From NCBI GenBank assembly GCA_002914805.1, contig JXTB01000249.1:226561-290560 (forward strand): a stretch of 64,000 nt of DNA. The letters are read 5' to 3'. This stretch comes from Parasponia andersonii (taxonomy: Eukaryota > Streptophyta > Magnoliopsida > Rosales > Cannabaceae). The position numbers and the translations under genes were made by a program. The notes under the pieces are model-generated. The model was not told where the DNA came from. It did no database searches and worked only from the letters and a program-made list of their open reading frames with translations. Positions 25,761 to 38,000 of the stretch are shown piece after piece. The number at the start of each line of letters is the position of its first letter. The stretch's first letter is position 1.

Positions 25761-28250
25761 TATATGTATATCTTATATGTTATAAATAAGAGTGAATAAG
25801 TAAGTAAGCAAGTAGTTACTAAGAAGAAAATGAAAACATAAATAGCTTCAATAGCCACATTTTTAATGTTTTCTTTTCTTTCTTTATTTTTAAAAAAATT
25901 CCGCCTATACTTACTATTCTTAATATGGTATTTCAAACTGAGTCTTCCAATCTATATACAACATTTGCTCCAAATTTCCGAACTTCGCGAATTTTGTCAC
26001 GAATCATAATTTTTGTGAAACTAGATAATAAATATGGACTGACAAATAGTTCTCAAACTTGGATTCGATTACCACTTATAATTTCAGTAGTAATTAAACA
26101 TCAAAATTTCTACCGGCATGGAGGGGGTTACAACTAATGAAATAAGTAATTAAAAGAGTGTACACAAGTTTTTCTAAGTTTTGACTCATTTATCTCTCTT
26201 CAAAAAATTATTATAAAATATATACATAAATTAGCTTAATTAAGATTCGAACCTTTCTCGCAGAGATTCAAGTATACTCCCACAAATCTTACACCAATTG
26301 AGTTAAAATAAGTTAATAAATTCATTTAAATTAAAAAGTAGTATTTGACTACTTAACTGGGCTCATTGCTAGTGTCATAACCTAATATAAATTTAGAGGA
26401 AATTACGCTTGACATCATTTTATGGAACTACGTTTTTACCTTTAATAATATTTTTAGTTTTTTTTTTTTTTCTGTTAACGATAGTTTTGTGGCATTATCA
26501 ACTTTGAACATATTTTAATATATGCAATAATAAAAAAAGGATAAAAACAATCACCATGTTTTGCCTTTTTGCAAAAAAAAAAAAAATCCAACTCTTTTTC
26601 ATTAATATCAAATAAAGTTTTCTATTTATGTTTTTCTATCAAATTTCAGTAGATCTATATATAAAATCAAAATTAGAGTTAAAGTTACTGAAAGCAAATA
26701 TTTTTTATTTTTAAAATCAAATATTTGGATAAAAAAATTATGTATTTAAAAGTTGTTACAATTAGATTTCTGGGAGGTTACAAATCAGCTTAGACAAATG
26801 TTTTCTGGCTATTTCTATGGGTTCTAATCGATAATTTTGAATAATAAATATATTTTTGCAACAATTTTAAACTCCAATTTTGATTATATATGTGAACTTA
26901 ATGAGATTTTATTAAAAATACAAATAGAATATTTAATTTGATATTAATGAAAATGTATGCGCGTGTGTGTTTTTTTTGTAAAAAACCTAAAAGTCATGTT
27001 TTTTTTAATATTATCCTTAATAAATAAAGTATTAAAATTTTACAAAACTAGGACTATAATTTAATGAAAAATTAAGAATTTTGAAAATTTCCCAACATCT
27101 TAACCTAGTTAAAATGGCAAGTAAAAGAGGCACAATTGTGATTAGGAGTTGAAATTTTGTGGTCAAAAAAGGGGAGAGAATGAGGCATGGTAGAGATTCT
27201 GATTGGTGGTATTAGCCGAATGTTGTAGAAGACAGTGGTGATTTAAGCTGTTTTGGATTTATTTGAGAAGAAGGTCTTTTAGTTTGTTATGAAAGAGTAT
27301 CAGAGTAATTTTGTATACATAGCATGACAATGAAGTAATATGACGATTAGAGTAATTTTGATAATATTTATAGATGAGTCCTTTTATCAATATTAATAAA
27401 CCATTTGGATGTAAAAGTCCTAATAATTTTCACTATAAAATTCCAAATTCGTCCAAAGTTTTCTTGATTGGTTAAAGCTTGTCAAATAATTGGTTGAGTT
27501 TTATCTATTGAATAATTTTGTTATATTTTACTGATTAGTTAAGATTTAAACCATAACAAAGTTCTCCTTGAAAAAAGAAAAGAAAAAAAAATAGCAGAAT
27601 AAGAGTTAACAATATATTTACCTAACCTTATATGAGAAAGTTTGGATTTTAAAACTGTTATCTATAAAAATTTCTCAAAAAAAAAAGGATAATAATAAAT
27701 AGCAAAACAAAAATAAAAATGCTAAACTCATAGCTCCGCACCATAAGTCACACTCATTTGTCATATGTATCGCAACAACTTACGTACATTTTCCTCCCAA
27801 ATAAAATACGCGGACATTTTTGATAGGTTTAATGGCAATTATTTCTTTTTGTTTATTAATAAAAGGGATTTAATTTTTTCATACCTTGCATTTTAATTAT
27901 TTGTTTAGTTTATACATTGTATCTTAATTATTATCAATATTGATATTTATATTTAAAACTTGTAATACATTTATATCCTTTTTGGGCCAAAACTAATAAA
28001 TTTAAACTTTAAAATATATATTTTGGCACTTAAATTAAATTCAAAACTAATTATAGCTAAAATGAAAAAAATAAAAGGGCTATAACTATTAAAAATTATT
28101 TATAAACATATTTATCAAATTTTAGTGCCAAGTTTTTAATTTAATTTTTTTTAGAATATATATTCAAATTTTTAAGAGTATTTTGGTAAATATAATAGGG
28201 GTGTTTGATCTAACAAAATATATATAATATGCCAAATACAAAATATATCC

Positions 28251-28259
<9 letters not shown>
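25761..28259. other. AT-rich intergenic stretch, no gene
   Basis: No open frame with family resemblance on either strand, and no tRNA-like or terminal-repeat structure seen. Homopolymer runs are frequent. Confidence 0.5.

Positions 28260-28322
<63 letters not shown>
28260..28322. repeat. (TA)n microsatellite without a MITE
   Basis: About 62 bp of TA repeats about 150 bp from the copia 3' LTR. No GTTGCCAAT or GGCACCAAT terminus borders it, so it is an unoccupied tract of the kind used by the MITE. Confidence 0.95.
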
Positions 28323-28323
<1 letters not shown>

Positions 28324-28474
28324 TAGCTTGGATGGATATGTGCCTTAGACACGTGGCTCCTCCCATTATTATTATTTTTTTCAGTAAAAGGAGAGGACAC
28401 ATGTTGGCACTGGATCAAAAAGGTAAGACACGTATTGAACTTCTATTAGGATAAAAGGCTAAGGAAAAAATAAA

Positions 28475-28865
28475 TGTTATAAAAATATAGAATATATATT
28501 ATAACTTAAGAATATCAATACAAAGAGATAGATGCGAGAATGAATTCTTTCTTAGTAAAAAGAAAATGATTTGAATGGGATACACAAATTCTTACAAATA
28601 TCTCTATTTATAGAAATTAGTGAATGAACTACAACTATTCAATTTTTTAGGTATACCATAGCTATTTATTCATTTAAGCAAGGTATATCCACACATTTGT
28701 TAGAGTAAATTATGGTCACATATTTTACTTAGCTAGAATTGCACTAAACTACATCTATAATTTTATTTGGTTAAATCTCTACTATTCAATGTATTCTAGA
28801 GCTTAGGTTTAGGCTTCTCAAATGCTCCACAATAATGGGCATCTAAATAGAAAAGGTCCATAACA
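28475..28865 (-). repeat. Copia 3' LTR
   Basis: 391 bp, TGTTATGGACC at its start on the minus strand and ATAACA at its end. It aligns by eye to 34477-34826 through words such as 'agagaatgaattctttctta', 'tgaatgaactacaactattc' and 'aattatggtcac'. Confidence 0.85.
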
Positions 28866-29097
28866 CTCTCCCTTAGATGTCCATTATATAAGAATTTGTC
28901 TCGTTAAAAACCTTACTAGAAAAAACCCCTATTGAAAAAAAAATTCCAAGAGTGCACCATTCTTGTTCTTATTATGTTTTGAAGAGTACCTCATTAAAAA
29001 GCTTATCAGGAAAATCTAGTTGGATAAAACCTTGCCTAAGGAAAAAAGAATACATGTGTAACTATCTCCCTCTCATGACTAATTCGCTTGAAATTCA

Positions 29098-30960
29098 CTA
29101 AAGATCTTTGAGTCGGTGCATTCTAATTTTATATACTAAATTATTGAACACTATAGTAGGGAGTGATTTGATGAATAAATTTGCTAAGTTATCATTGAAG
29201 CAAATTTGTTGAATATCTATTTTACCTTTTTGCTGAAATTCATCTATAAAGAATGATTTAGGTGATATATGCTTAGTTATATCACTTTTGATATAGCCTC
29301 CTTTAAATTGAGTAATACATGCAATATTATCCTCTTGTATTATAGTTGAAATCAACCTGATAGAAGTCGGTTTACATGTTTCTTAAATATGTTGAATTAT
29401 AAATCTCAACTATACACATTCACAGCTTGCCTTATGAGATGCAATTATTTTAGAATGATTCGGGGAGATAGTAGTAATAGTTTATTTCGTAGAATGCTAG
29501 GATATTCTTGTGTCACCATTAGTAAATACATAACCTATTTGGGATCGAACTTTATCATAGTCAGACAAGTATTATACATCTACAAAATCAGTTAATTGAG
29601 ATACAGAATTATTAGAATAAAATAAACTCATGTTAGTCATTTTATGGAGATAATGAAATATTTATTTAACTATATTCTAGTGTCTTTGAGTTAGAACGAA
29701 ACTATATCTTGCTAATAAATTATCAGAAAGAGATATATCAGGTCAAGTACAATTAGCAAGATATATACAATTTCTAATTGCACTTAGATATGGTATTTCA
29801 TGACCAAAAATTTCTTCATTATATTCTCAAGGACGAAAAGGATTCTTATTTACATCAAGTATTTTGACAACTATTAGGATACTCAATGGGTGAGTTTTAT
29901 CTATATAAAATCTTTTAAGGACCTTTTCTGTATAAGTCGATTGATGTATAAATATTCCATTTGATAAATGCTCGGTCTAGAGAACAAGATAAAATTTTCT
30001 TTTCTCGATATCTTTCATTTCAAATTCTTTTTTTAAATATTTTATCACCTCATTAAGCTTTTCAGAAGTCCTGATGATATTCAGATCATTAGCATACATA
30101 ACAATGATAACAAATCTAATTTCTGAGCTCTTAATAAAAATACATGGACAAATAGAATTATTCACATATCCTTTATTCAAAAGATATTTATTAAGATGAT
30201 TGTACCACATACATCCAAATTGCTTTAATCTATATAAAGTTCTTTGTAATTTTATTAAACACATTTTCTACAATATTGTATTAAGTACTTTAGGTACTTG
30301 AAATTTGTCAAGGATTTTCATATAAATATCACTATCAAATGACCCATATAAATATGTTGTTACAATATCTATCAAATATATTTCAAGTCATTTAGAGGCT
30401 ACTAGAATAATTAAGAACTGTAGCGTCAAGGATTTTTATATAAATATCACTATCAAGTGACCCATATAAATATGTTGTTACAATATCTATCAAATATATT
30501 TCAAGTCATTTAGAGGCTACTAGACTAATTAAGAACTGTAGTGTTATCACATCTACTACATGAGAATATATCTCCTCAAAATCGATTCATGATCTTTCTA
30601 AGAAACCTTGTGTCACATGTCGTACTTTGTATCTCACGATCTCATTTTTCTCATTATGTTTTTGTACAAAGAACCATTTATACCCTACTAAATTCACACT
30701 TTTAGGTGTTTGGACAATTTGTCTAAATACTTCTTTTTTCCCAAGAGATTTTAGTTTTGCCTAGATTACGTCTTTTCATTTCAGCCAATTATTTCAATGT
30801 CGATATTCTTCGATGGATTTTGGTTCAAGATCCTTTCTTTCATTCATTATATTAGTAGCTACTGCATATGCAAATATATTATCAACAATAGTTTTATCGT
30901 GATTCCATTCCTTTCTTAAACTAAAATAACTTATTGAGATCTCTTTATTTTTAATATCAT
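29098..30960 (-). pseudogene. Copia reverse transcriptase and RNase H, broken
   Basis: RNase H block 29355-29098 shows EDNIACITQFKGGYIKSD and TKHISPKSFF, then the DNLANLF and YKIRMHRLKDL end typical of copia polyproteins. Reverse transcriptase block 30264-29977 shows LQRTLYRLKQFGCMWYNHL and the catalytic region as VMYANDLNIIRTSEKL, where the usual YxDDL has D to N in its first Asp. Stops and frameshifts separate the blocks. A 118-bp tandem duplication (30307-30424 and 30425-30541) lies inside the RT region. Upstream, 30560-30960 contains further decayed RT sequence. Confidence 0.88.
30307..30541. repeat. 118-bp tandem duplication inside the dead RT gene
   Basis: 30307-30424 and 30425-30541 are nearly identical, differing by a handful of bases. 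Their similarity is much higher than that between the two LTRs, so the duplication happened after insertion. Confidence 0.9.
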
Positions 30961-31199
30961 CAGATACCTAGATCTCTTCTGGAGTTATTTGTTTATTTAT
31001 GTCAACTGTCTGTTTTAGCAACACATTTATTTCTTTAGGAACACCATTATTTTCAGGGATTTTATCTTTAGAGCTAGTTGGTCTATCATACTTCATATAT
31101 CTTAGACTCACTTGTTGTTATGCTCAAAGATTATCCTACAAGGATCTCTATCCGAGTTGGAGTATTTACAGCTGGTACATGTGACTTAGTCACTCTCTT

Positions 31200-32440
31200 C
31201 ATATCTATGAATGCATCAGGTAATGACTTGCAATATTTTATAAATGTATAATTTTTTGAACTTCTAGTTCACATTGACTAGTGCGAAGATTGCAATGAGA
31301 TAATGATAATGTATTTCATGAAATTTCAAGTTATTTTTCTAGCTATTGCTTTTCTCCCTCTTAATGATGAGAATTTGGTTTCATCAAATTGACAATCAGC
31401 AAATAGAAAGAGACTTAAAACCAACATAAATTTCCAATCTTCTTTGAGGGCCCATCTTGATATGTTGTGATGGAATGATTAGTACATATATTACACAACC
31501 AAAACCTTGTAAATGAGAAACATTTGATTATTGACCAAAAGTAAGTTGTAATGGAGAGTATTTTTGATAGACTATAGGTCTAATATGAATAAGGGCAACA
31601 ATATATAATACAATATGCCCCAAAGCAAAATCAGGTAATTTTGTTCTCATCAATAATAGTCTAGCAATTAATTGAAAATGTTTAATAAATGATTCAGCTA
31701 AACTATTCTGTGTATATGTGTGAGCAACAGGGTACTCAACCTTAATTCTAATTGATATACAATAATCATTAAAAACTTGAGATGTAAACTGACCAGTATT
31801 ATCAAGATAAATAATTTTTTATTGTATAGTTTAGAAATTATTCTTTTAACAAATTAATTGAGCAAAAAATCTCGCAAATACAATATTGCAAGTAGATAAC
31901 AAACAAACATAGATAACAAACAAACAAACATATAACCAATATATTGAAGTATCTATCAATACCATAAAGTATTTAATTGGTCCACATGCTAGATGAATAG
32001 GTACACATATATTTCTTTGAATTCTTTCTAGAAATGTAGGAGACTCAATTGCAACTTTCATTAGAGATGGCCTGATAATTAATTTCTCTGAAAACAAGTT
32101 GAACAAAAAAATTCATTGGATAAAAGAATCTTCCGGTTCTTTAATAGATATCCATGTGAGTTTTTAATAATTCTTCACATCATAATTGACTTATATTGAC
32201 CTAGATAGTTATGCCAAAGAGAGAAAACTTTAGGATCATAATCCTTTTTGGTCATCACATTATGTGATTCAATCGAACTTATAAATATGTAATACAACCG
32301 AGAGGAAAAGGCACATAGTTTTTCTAATATTTGTTTCTGGCTTGAGATAATGGAAGTAATATAGAGACACTCTATATTATTCTCATTTGTGGTCTCAATA
32401 CGATATTCATTGCAACTTATATATTTGAAACTTAACAAAT
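31200..32440 (-). pseudogene. Copia integrase region, broken
   Basis: The N-terminal zinc-binding region is recognisable at 32240-32175 as DYDPKVFSLWHNYLGQYKSIMM; in intact relatives this reads WH.RLGH, so the second His is lost. Downstream (31850-32106) the words FLERIQRNICVPIHLACGP and FMVLIDTS match the GPI/GPFxYFMVLID core region. Numerous stops interrupt the frame between these blocks. Confidence 0.8.
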
Positions 32441-32473
32441 TTCCTCTGAATTTGCTAGATAATAAAGTGTCAT

Positions 32474-33835
32474 TTATAAGTATTTTGCTCCTTTGAGTAG
32501 TATTATTATAACTCTTCTAAAACTTATTTTTGTGATACCTGAAATTATATTCACATTTGCTTTTAATAATGATAATTCTATGAAACACTTTTTATCTTTG
32601 AGGATTGTATATGTTGTCGCACTATCTATCAGACAAATATCTTCACCATTGGTCTTCGAACTAATATTAGTAAAATCCATATTTCTTCACAAGTAAAAGA
32701 GTTATAATTATTAAATAAAAGACATAATAAAATACATAACCTAAGATAAGCAATATATTATATAAACATGAATTGAAAATGGCACACTAAGATTACATAA
32801 TCTAATACATAATAAACTTAGATATTATTGGCCTTTTTCTCGATTAAATTTTCAAAAAAGTCTAAAATATTCAAATAGGAAAAATCCATAAGATTGTTTT
32901 GTTAAACAAAGTATATCTATATGCTCTTTCTTGTTTCCTTCAGTGATGCTTGGTAAAGGTAAGCAAGATGTTTAGGCATACAACAGGTATGCGACTAATA
33001 TTCTCTCATACCACATATATAGCAAATATTCTTAGGATTTTTAAATGGTTTATATTGTAAACCTTTTCTATTTTCTTGCATATCTTCATTGTTTTCCCAT
33101 TTCTAGTGAGGTGTGATTTTCTTAAAGTTTGAAAAGATATTGTGACTGTTACGATACCAAGAAAAATTTCAACCACAATCCCTGTTATGACCACAACCAT
33201 GTCTATGGCTATAATTAGTAGTTGATACAATATTTACTTCAAGAAATATTATTAAACTAGTCAGGCAAATTTTATGGTTTTTCATTAATAGCTTATTATT
33301 TTGTTCAGTAACAAATAAATATGAAATCAATTCAAAATATTTTTTAAAACCACGTTTCTGAGATTATTGCTACAGGATAATATTCGATGCTTGGAAAATA
33401 GAGTATATTTTTTCTAACATATCTTCGGCAGTAACTTTTTTTCTACATAATTTCAACTGAGAAGTAATTTTAAATATTAGTGAATTATATTCACTGATTG
33501 TTTTAAAATCCTAGAGACACAGGTGCATCCAGTTATAACGAGATTTATGGAGTATCACAATTTTCTGGTGGTCGTGTCTTTCCTTTAAACTTTGCCAAAG
33601 CATAGATGGGTCCTTTACTGTTAAATATTGAGTTTTCAATCCTTCATGCAAATGATGTCGAAGAAAAATCATGATTTTTGCACGATCCTGAGTGGATGTC
33701 GTATTTCCTTATTTAATTATTTCTCCAAAATTCATAGTATCAAGGTGAATTTAAGCATCAAGTGTCCATGCCAAATAATTCTTGCCTGAAATTTCAAGAA
33801 CAACGAATTCAAGCTTTATGATATTTGACATTATG
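32474..33835 (-). pseudogene. Copia gag and protease, broken
   Basis: The protease active site DSATTYTIL is seen in 32680-32474, preceded by ICLI and followed by ANVNIISG, the standard copia arrangement. Further upstream at about 33025-32985 a CCHC zinc knuckle of gag is recognisable (CYICGMREY-stop-SHTC) with a TAG where relatives have Trp and a Tyr where the His is expected. Gag N-terminal sequence extends to about 33835. Confidence 0.82.
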
Positions 33836-34476
33836 AAGACTATTATATCACAAAATATTATAGAGTTAGGAATAAGAAACTCATAATATGATCAATACAT
33901 AGTCATAGAGAAATAAAATATGATTATCTAGTATATTGAATTAACAATATTCGAATACATAATTATAAATATGTATATTATAGATATTTGTAATCAAATA
34001 AAAGGACATGGAAATCTCATAATTGAAAGATTAATTATAAGTGTATAAGTATTGCCATAATAATAATTTATGATGATAATCATAATAAAGAACATCATAC
34101 AAATAAGTAATTTCATAATGATAGGGATAGTCTATCAACACAACTTATCAAATAATTTCTACATATAGATTATTCATGACCAAAATCATGATGTAAATCT
34201 CATAGTGAAGATGCCGAATATAAATACATGAAGTAATTCAATGTAATATTAAAACATCAAACTTTCAAATTATTAGAAAGAAAATTACAAGCACTAAAAT
34301 TAGAAATAAACAAAATATATGTATATACATTATTATAGTATACAATATATGTACTTATATTAAATTGTTTATGGTAGATCTTTATCAAACTCAAAAGGGA
34401 TATTTATAATGTAATACAGTGACTAATAAAATTTTACCTCTACGAGATTATAACAGTTGGAGGCTCGTGTAGATAA

Positions 34477-34826
34477 TGTATTGTATAAATATAGAATATC
34501 AACATAAAGAGATAGATGAGAGAATGAATTCTTTCTTAGTGAAAATAAAAGGATTCTAATAGGGTGCATAAATTCTTATAAATATCTCTACTTATAAACA
34601 CTGGTGAATGAACTACAACTATTCATTTATTTGAGTAAACTATATCTACTTATTTATTTAGACAAATTATATCCACAAATTTATTAGAATAAATTATGGT
34701 CACGTATTTTATTTGGTTAAAATTATACCAAATTAGATACACAAATTTATTTGGTTAAATATTCAATATATTAATTATAAAATACTTTATAATAAAGGAC
34801 ATCCAAAATAGAAAAGCCCCGTAACA
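34477..34826 (-). repeat. Copia 5' LTR
   Basis: About 350 bp, starting TGTTACGGGGC on the minus strand and ending near 34477 or 34482 (two TGTA words make the exact edge ambiguous). Shorter than the 3' LTR through several deletions. It faces away from ERMP1, so its own promoter would transcribe leftward. Confidence 0.82.
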
Positions 34827-34989
34827 AAAAAAAATAAAGGAAAAAATGAAAAAAAAAAAAAAAAAAAAGGCCCACGCTCCTATGCCCATCCACGCTTCAC
34901 GCTTCTATTATAGTTATAGAAATATACGTGAAATAGTAGATACTAGAGATCTATCGTCTATATCAGTGTTCTGGTTTTGACCATCACCA

Positions 34990-35016
34990 ATGGAAACCAC
35001 CCCAAGGTCAAACTGA
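34990..35016 (+). promoter_or_regulatory. Upstream ORF in the ERMP1 leader (8 codons)
   Basis: ATG in the strong context CACCAATGG, followed by GAA ACC ACC CCA AGG TCA AAC and TGA. It ends 33 nt before the ERMP1 start codon and is out of frame with it. If it lies in the transcript, it could dampen translation of the main ORF. Transcript start is unknown. Confidence 0.45.
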
Positions 35017-35049
35017 AGCTCCTTTTTTCTTAAAACAGCACTTAGAAAT

Positions 35050-38000
35050 ATGAAACGGAGGTCCGATTCCGAAAGGTCTTCCTCGGCAGACCCGAAGCAG
35101 GGGGCGAGTCAACGCCAGAGTGGTGAATTCAACACTTCTGAGGGTCGTACCCCAAATGTTCGAAGAAAGTCCCCACAGAGGTCGCGTTTCGTATGGTTGA
35201 CTTTGTTTGTGGCGATTGTGTATTCTTCATGGAGTGTTTACCATTACCAGTATCAGAGCTTGCCTTTGGCTCTCACTGCTGAGCAAGCAGGGAAAAGGGG
35301 TTTCTCGGAGGCTCAAGCTCTGAACCATGTCAAGGCTTTGACTGAGTTGGGTCCCCATTCTGTTGGCTCTGATGCTCTTAATCTTGCTGTTCAGGTTGGC
35401 TGCCCTTGAAATTATTATCTGGGGTGTTTTTTTTTTTTTCAGTTTGTGGATTGGTTGGAGTTTTGTTATACAAATATGAGTGTTTGTGTACCCAGTTGTG
35501 AATTTTCTGAAGTATGATGGTTGAAAAAAGATAGAGGTGGAGTGTTGTCTTTTGTTCAAAATGCTTATAAATAGGTTGAACTTATCCATGTTCTGTTGCT
35601 TTCTTACTTTTTGCCTATGCCATAGTTTTTAGGAGAGCGACCAAAATGTATGTTTAAAGACTCTAAACCTTGTTAATTGTTATTGTCGCTGTTGTTCTCA
35701 TGAGGTGCAAACTGAAATACAGAGTGGGGTGTTCATGCTATTATTTATTGTCATTGTTGAATGGTATGGTTGGAATTATCAATAATAAATGTCTTCTCGT
35801 CTGATTCGTTTTATTAACTGTAGTTTCCTGCCATGTTACTAGAATATTAATCTTTTGTGATTGTTATTAGGTAACTCTTTCTTGTGCAATCATTTCATTT
35901 CATTGAAAGACTTGTTTCACTTTATTCCCACTGCAGTATGTTTTGGCAGCATCAGAAGAGATCAAGAAAACAGCTCACTGGGAGGTTGATGTTGAAGTGG
36001 AATTTTTTAATGTGAAAACTGGTGCAAATCTTATGGATGGTGGCCTGTTTAATGGAAGAACTCTTGTTTATTCGGATTTAGATCATGTCATCTTGAGAAT
36101 CTTGCCAAAATATGTGTCTCGAGCGAAAGAAAATGCAGTTCTTGTCTCCTCTCACATTGATACTGTTTTCTCAACGTATGCTCCTTCATCCATTTGAATC
36201 TCAAATTTGAGTGATATTTTATGCAGTCATCCAGAAAGTAATGATCTTTACAATTTGGCATATATCACTTTTATTTTATTGCTTTTGATTAAGTGCATTT
36301 CTAGCTTTTAGACTGCTGTTAGAGCATCAGTATCTTTGTTGGATACTACTCGATATCTTGACGGAATCGTTGCATGGGTCAATTGGGCCTTCATGGCCAA
36401 ACACTTGTGGTGGCTTCTTACTGCAACACTGTCTCTTAGTGTCTGACTTGCACTATGCATAACAAACACATAATCTGTTTCTTCCGGGAAGAATTTTAGT
36501 CTATTATCTAGTCAGATTTTAATTCATGCTCTTTTTATGAAAATAAGAGGGTAATGCCACTTTACTTGAGTCAGGAAAAGTATGGGCCTCTGGCTTTTCA
36601 ACGACAGTAATGGGGAAAAATAAATAAATAAATAAATGTATTCTGTTTTCCTTTCCTCTGGCATGCTATTCTTAGCTTGTAGCGTTTGGCATGCATCCAT
36701 ACATGTCCAATTTGCTGGCCATCTATGTATGTGTCTTCCTGCCCCCTCCTATTCACGAACACACATAATCTTTCAAAATCATTCTTGTTAATACTCTTAT
36801 ACATCAGGAAGTCATTCTATTGTTTTTGAATATATGATGCGTGTTTCAGGGGAGGAGCTGGAGATTGCAGTTCATGTGTGGCAGTTATGTTGGAACTTGC
36901 TCGAGGGATTTCTCAGTGGGCCCATGGATTCAAGCATGCTGTGATTTTCTTGTTTAATACTGGTGAGGAAGAAGGCCTAAATGGTGCTCATAGCTTTGTA
37001 ACTCAGGTTGGAAGCATCTTTTATCAGATCATTTAAATGTCGTTTGGAGCTGAAATAAAAATTTCCATGCTATAAATGAATATTTCATATAATGAGGTTG
37101 CATTGTTTTTCAACCCCAAGTGCTGCCACAATGGATGGGGTCAGAATATGAATATTTGATTCTTGATGTGTGCTTACACATAAAGAGGTTCTTCTATTGA
37201 GTGCAAAATAGTGTATAGGATTCTGTTATTTATTATGAACTTCAGTAACTGCTTTAAATAGGAGCCTAAATATTAAAAGATATATTAAATGTTTTATGAT
37301 AAGGTGATTCTAGAAAGTATTGATTTAGGGTGTTGTGCTGAACACCAATCTGCATATGGTGGGACTAAATTTGAATTAGGAGTAAAACTTTTGAAAGAAA
37401 CTTGCTTGCTGTTTTTGAGATGAATATTAATGGTGATGTTTAGTTATTATGGTTAAATTTCTAGATGATTTCAGTTTTGTTATTTGTCACTGGTTTACTT
37501 GTACTTTTGACTTAAATAGTTCAATTATGTCCAATCAGTCTCACGTATGCTAGTCTTGTTTGGTTCCTTGAATGGGCATCATAGTTGATTTTTAAAACCA
37601 GGACCGAATTAAATTGCTATATCTAAAAACTCATAATATCAACATAGACTTTATTNTGTGGAAGGTCATGTAGAAAGTTGACTTAGACAGTCATGGGATC
37701 ATGATTTTCAAAAAAGAGACATGATTTATTTATTTATTTTTCTTGGATAGGCTGATAAGCATGTATAATATGTTATTGTTAACATAATGGCTCAAGCTAA
37801 TGTGAAAGTTTACAAGCTCTGCATTGTTAATTCGTGAAATGCAGACATTTTGTTTACTATAAAGCTTCATAGCTTCGGATATATTTTCTAATGTAACTTC
37901 TGTCTGTGTCTATGAATGTATTGAAGTTACTTCTTACCTATTATTTTGAAATACTTTGTACAGCATCCCTGGAGTAAAAGTGTTCGTATGGCTATTGATT

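Larger units (their letters stand above)
28475..34826 (-). mobile_element. Ty1/copia LTR retrotransposon, full-length structure but inactive
   Basis: Element on the minus strand: 5' LTR 34826-34477, internal region, 3' LTR 28865-28475. LTRs begin TGTTA on the minus strand. A purine tract AAGGGAGAG directly precedes the 3' LTR (28866-28874), as expected for the polypurine tract. After the 5' LTR, TATCTACACGAGCCTCC stands where a primer-binding site related to tRNA-iMet is expected, but it is degenerate. The internal order gag, protease, integrase, reverse transcriptase, RNase H (high to low coordinate) is the copia order. Every domain carries stops or frameshifts and the LTRs differ at many sites and lengths (391 versus ~350 bp), so the insertion is old. 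Flanks are A-rich and no certain target-site duplication can be read. Confidence 0.9.
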
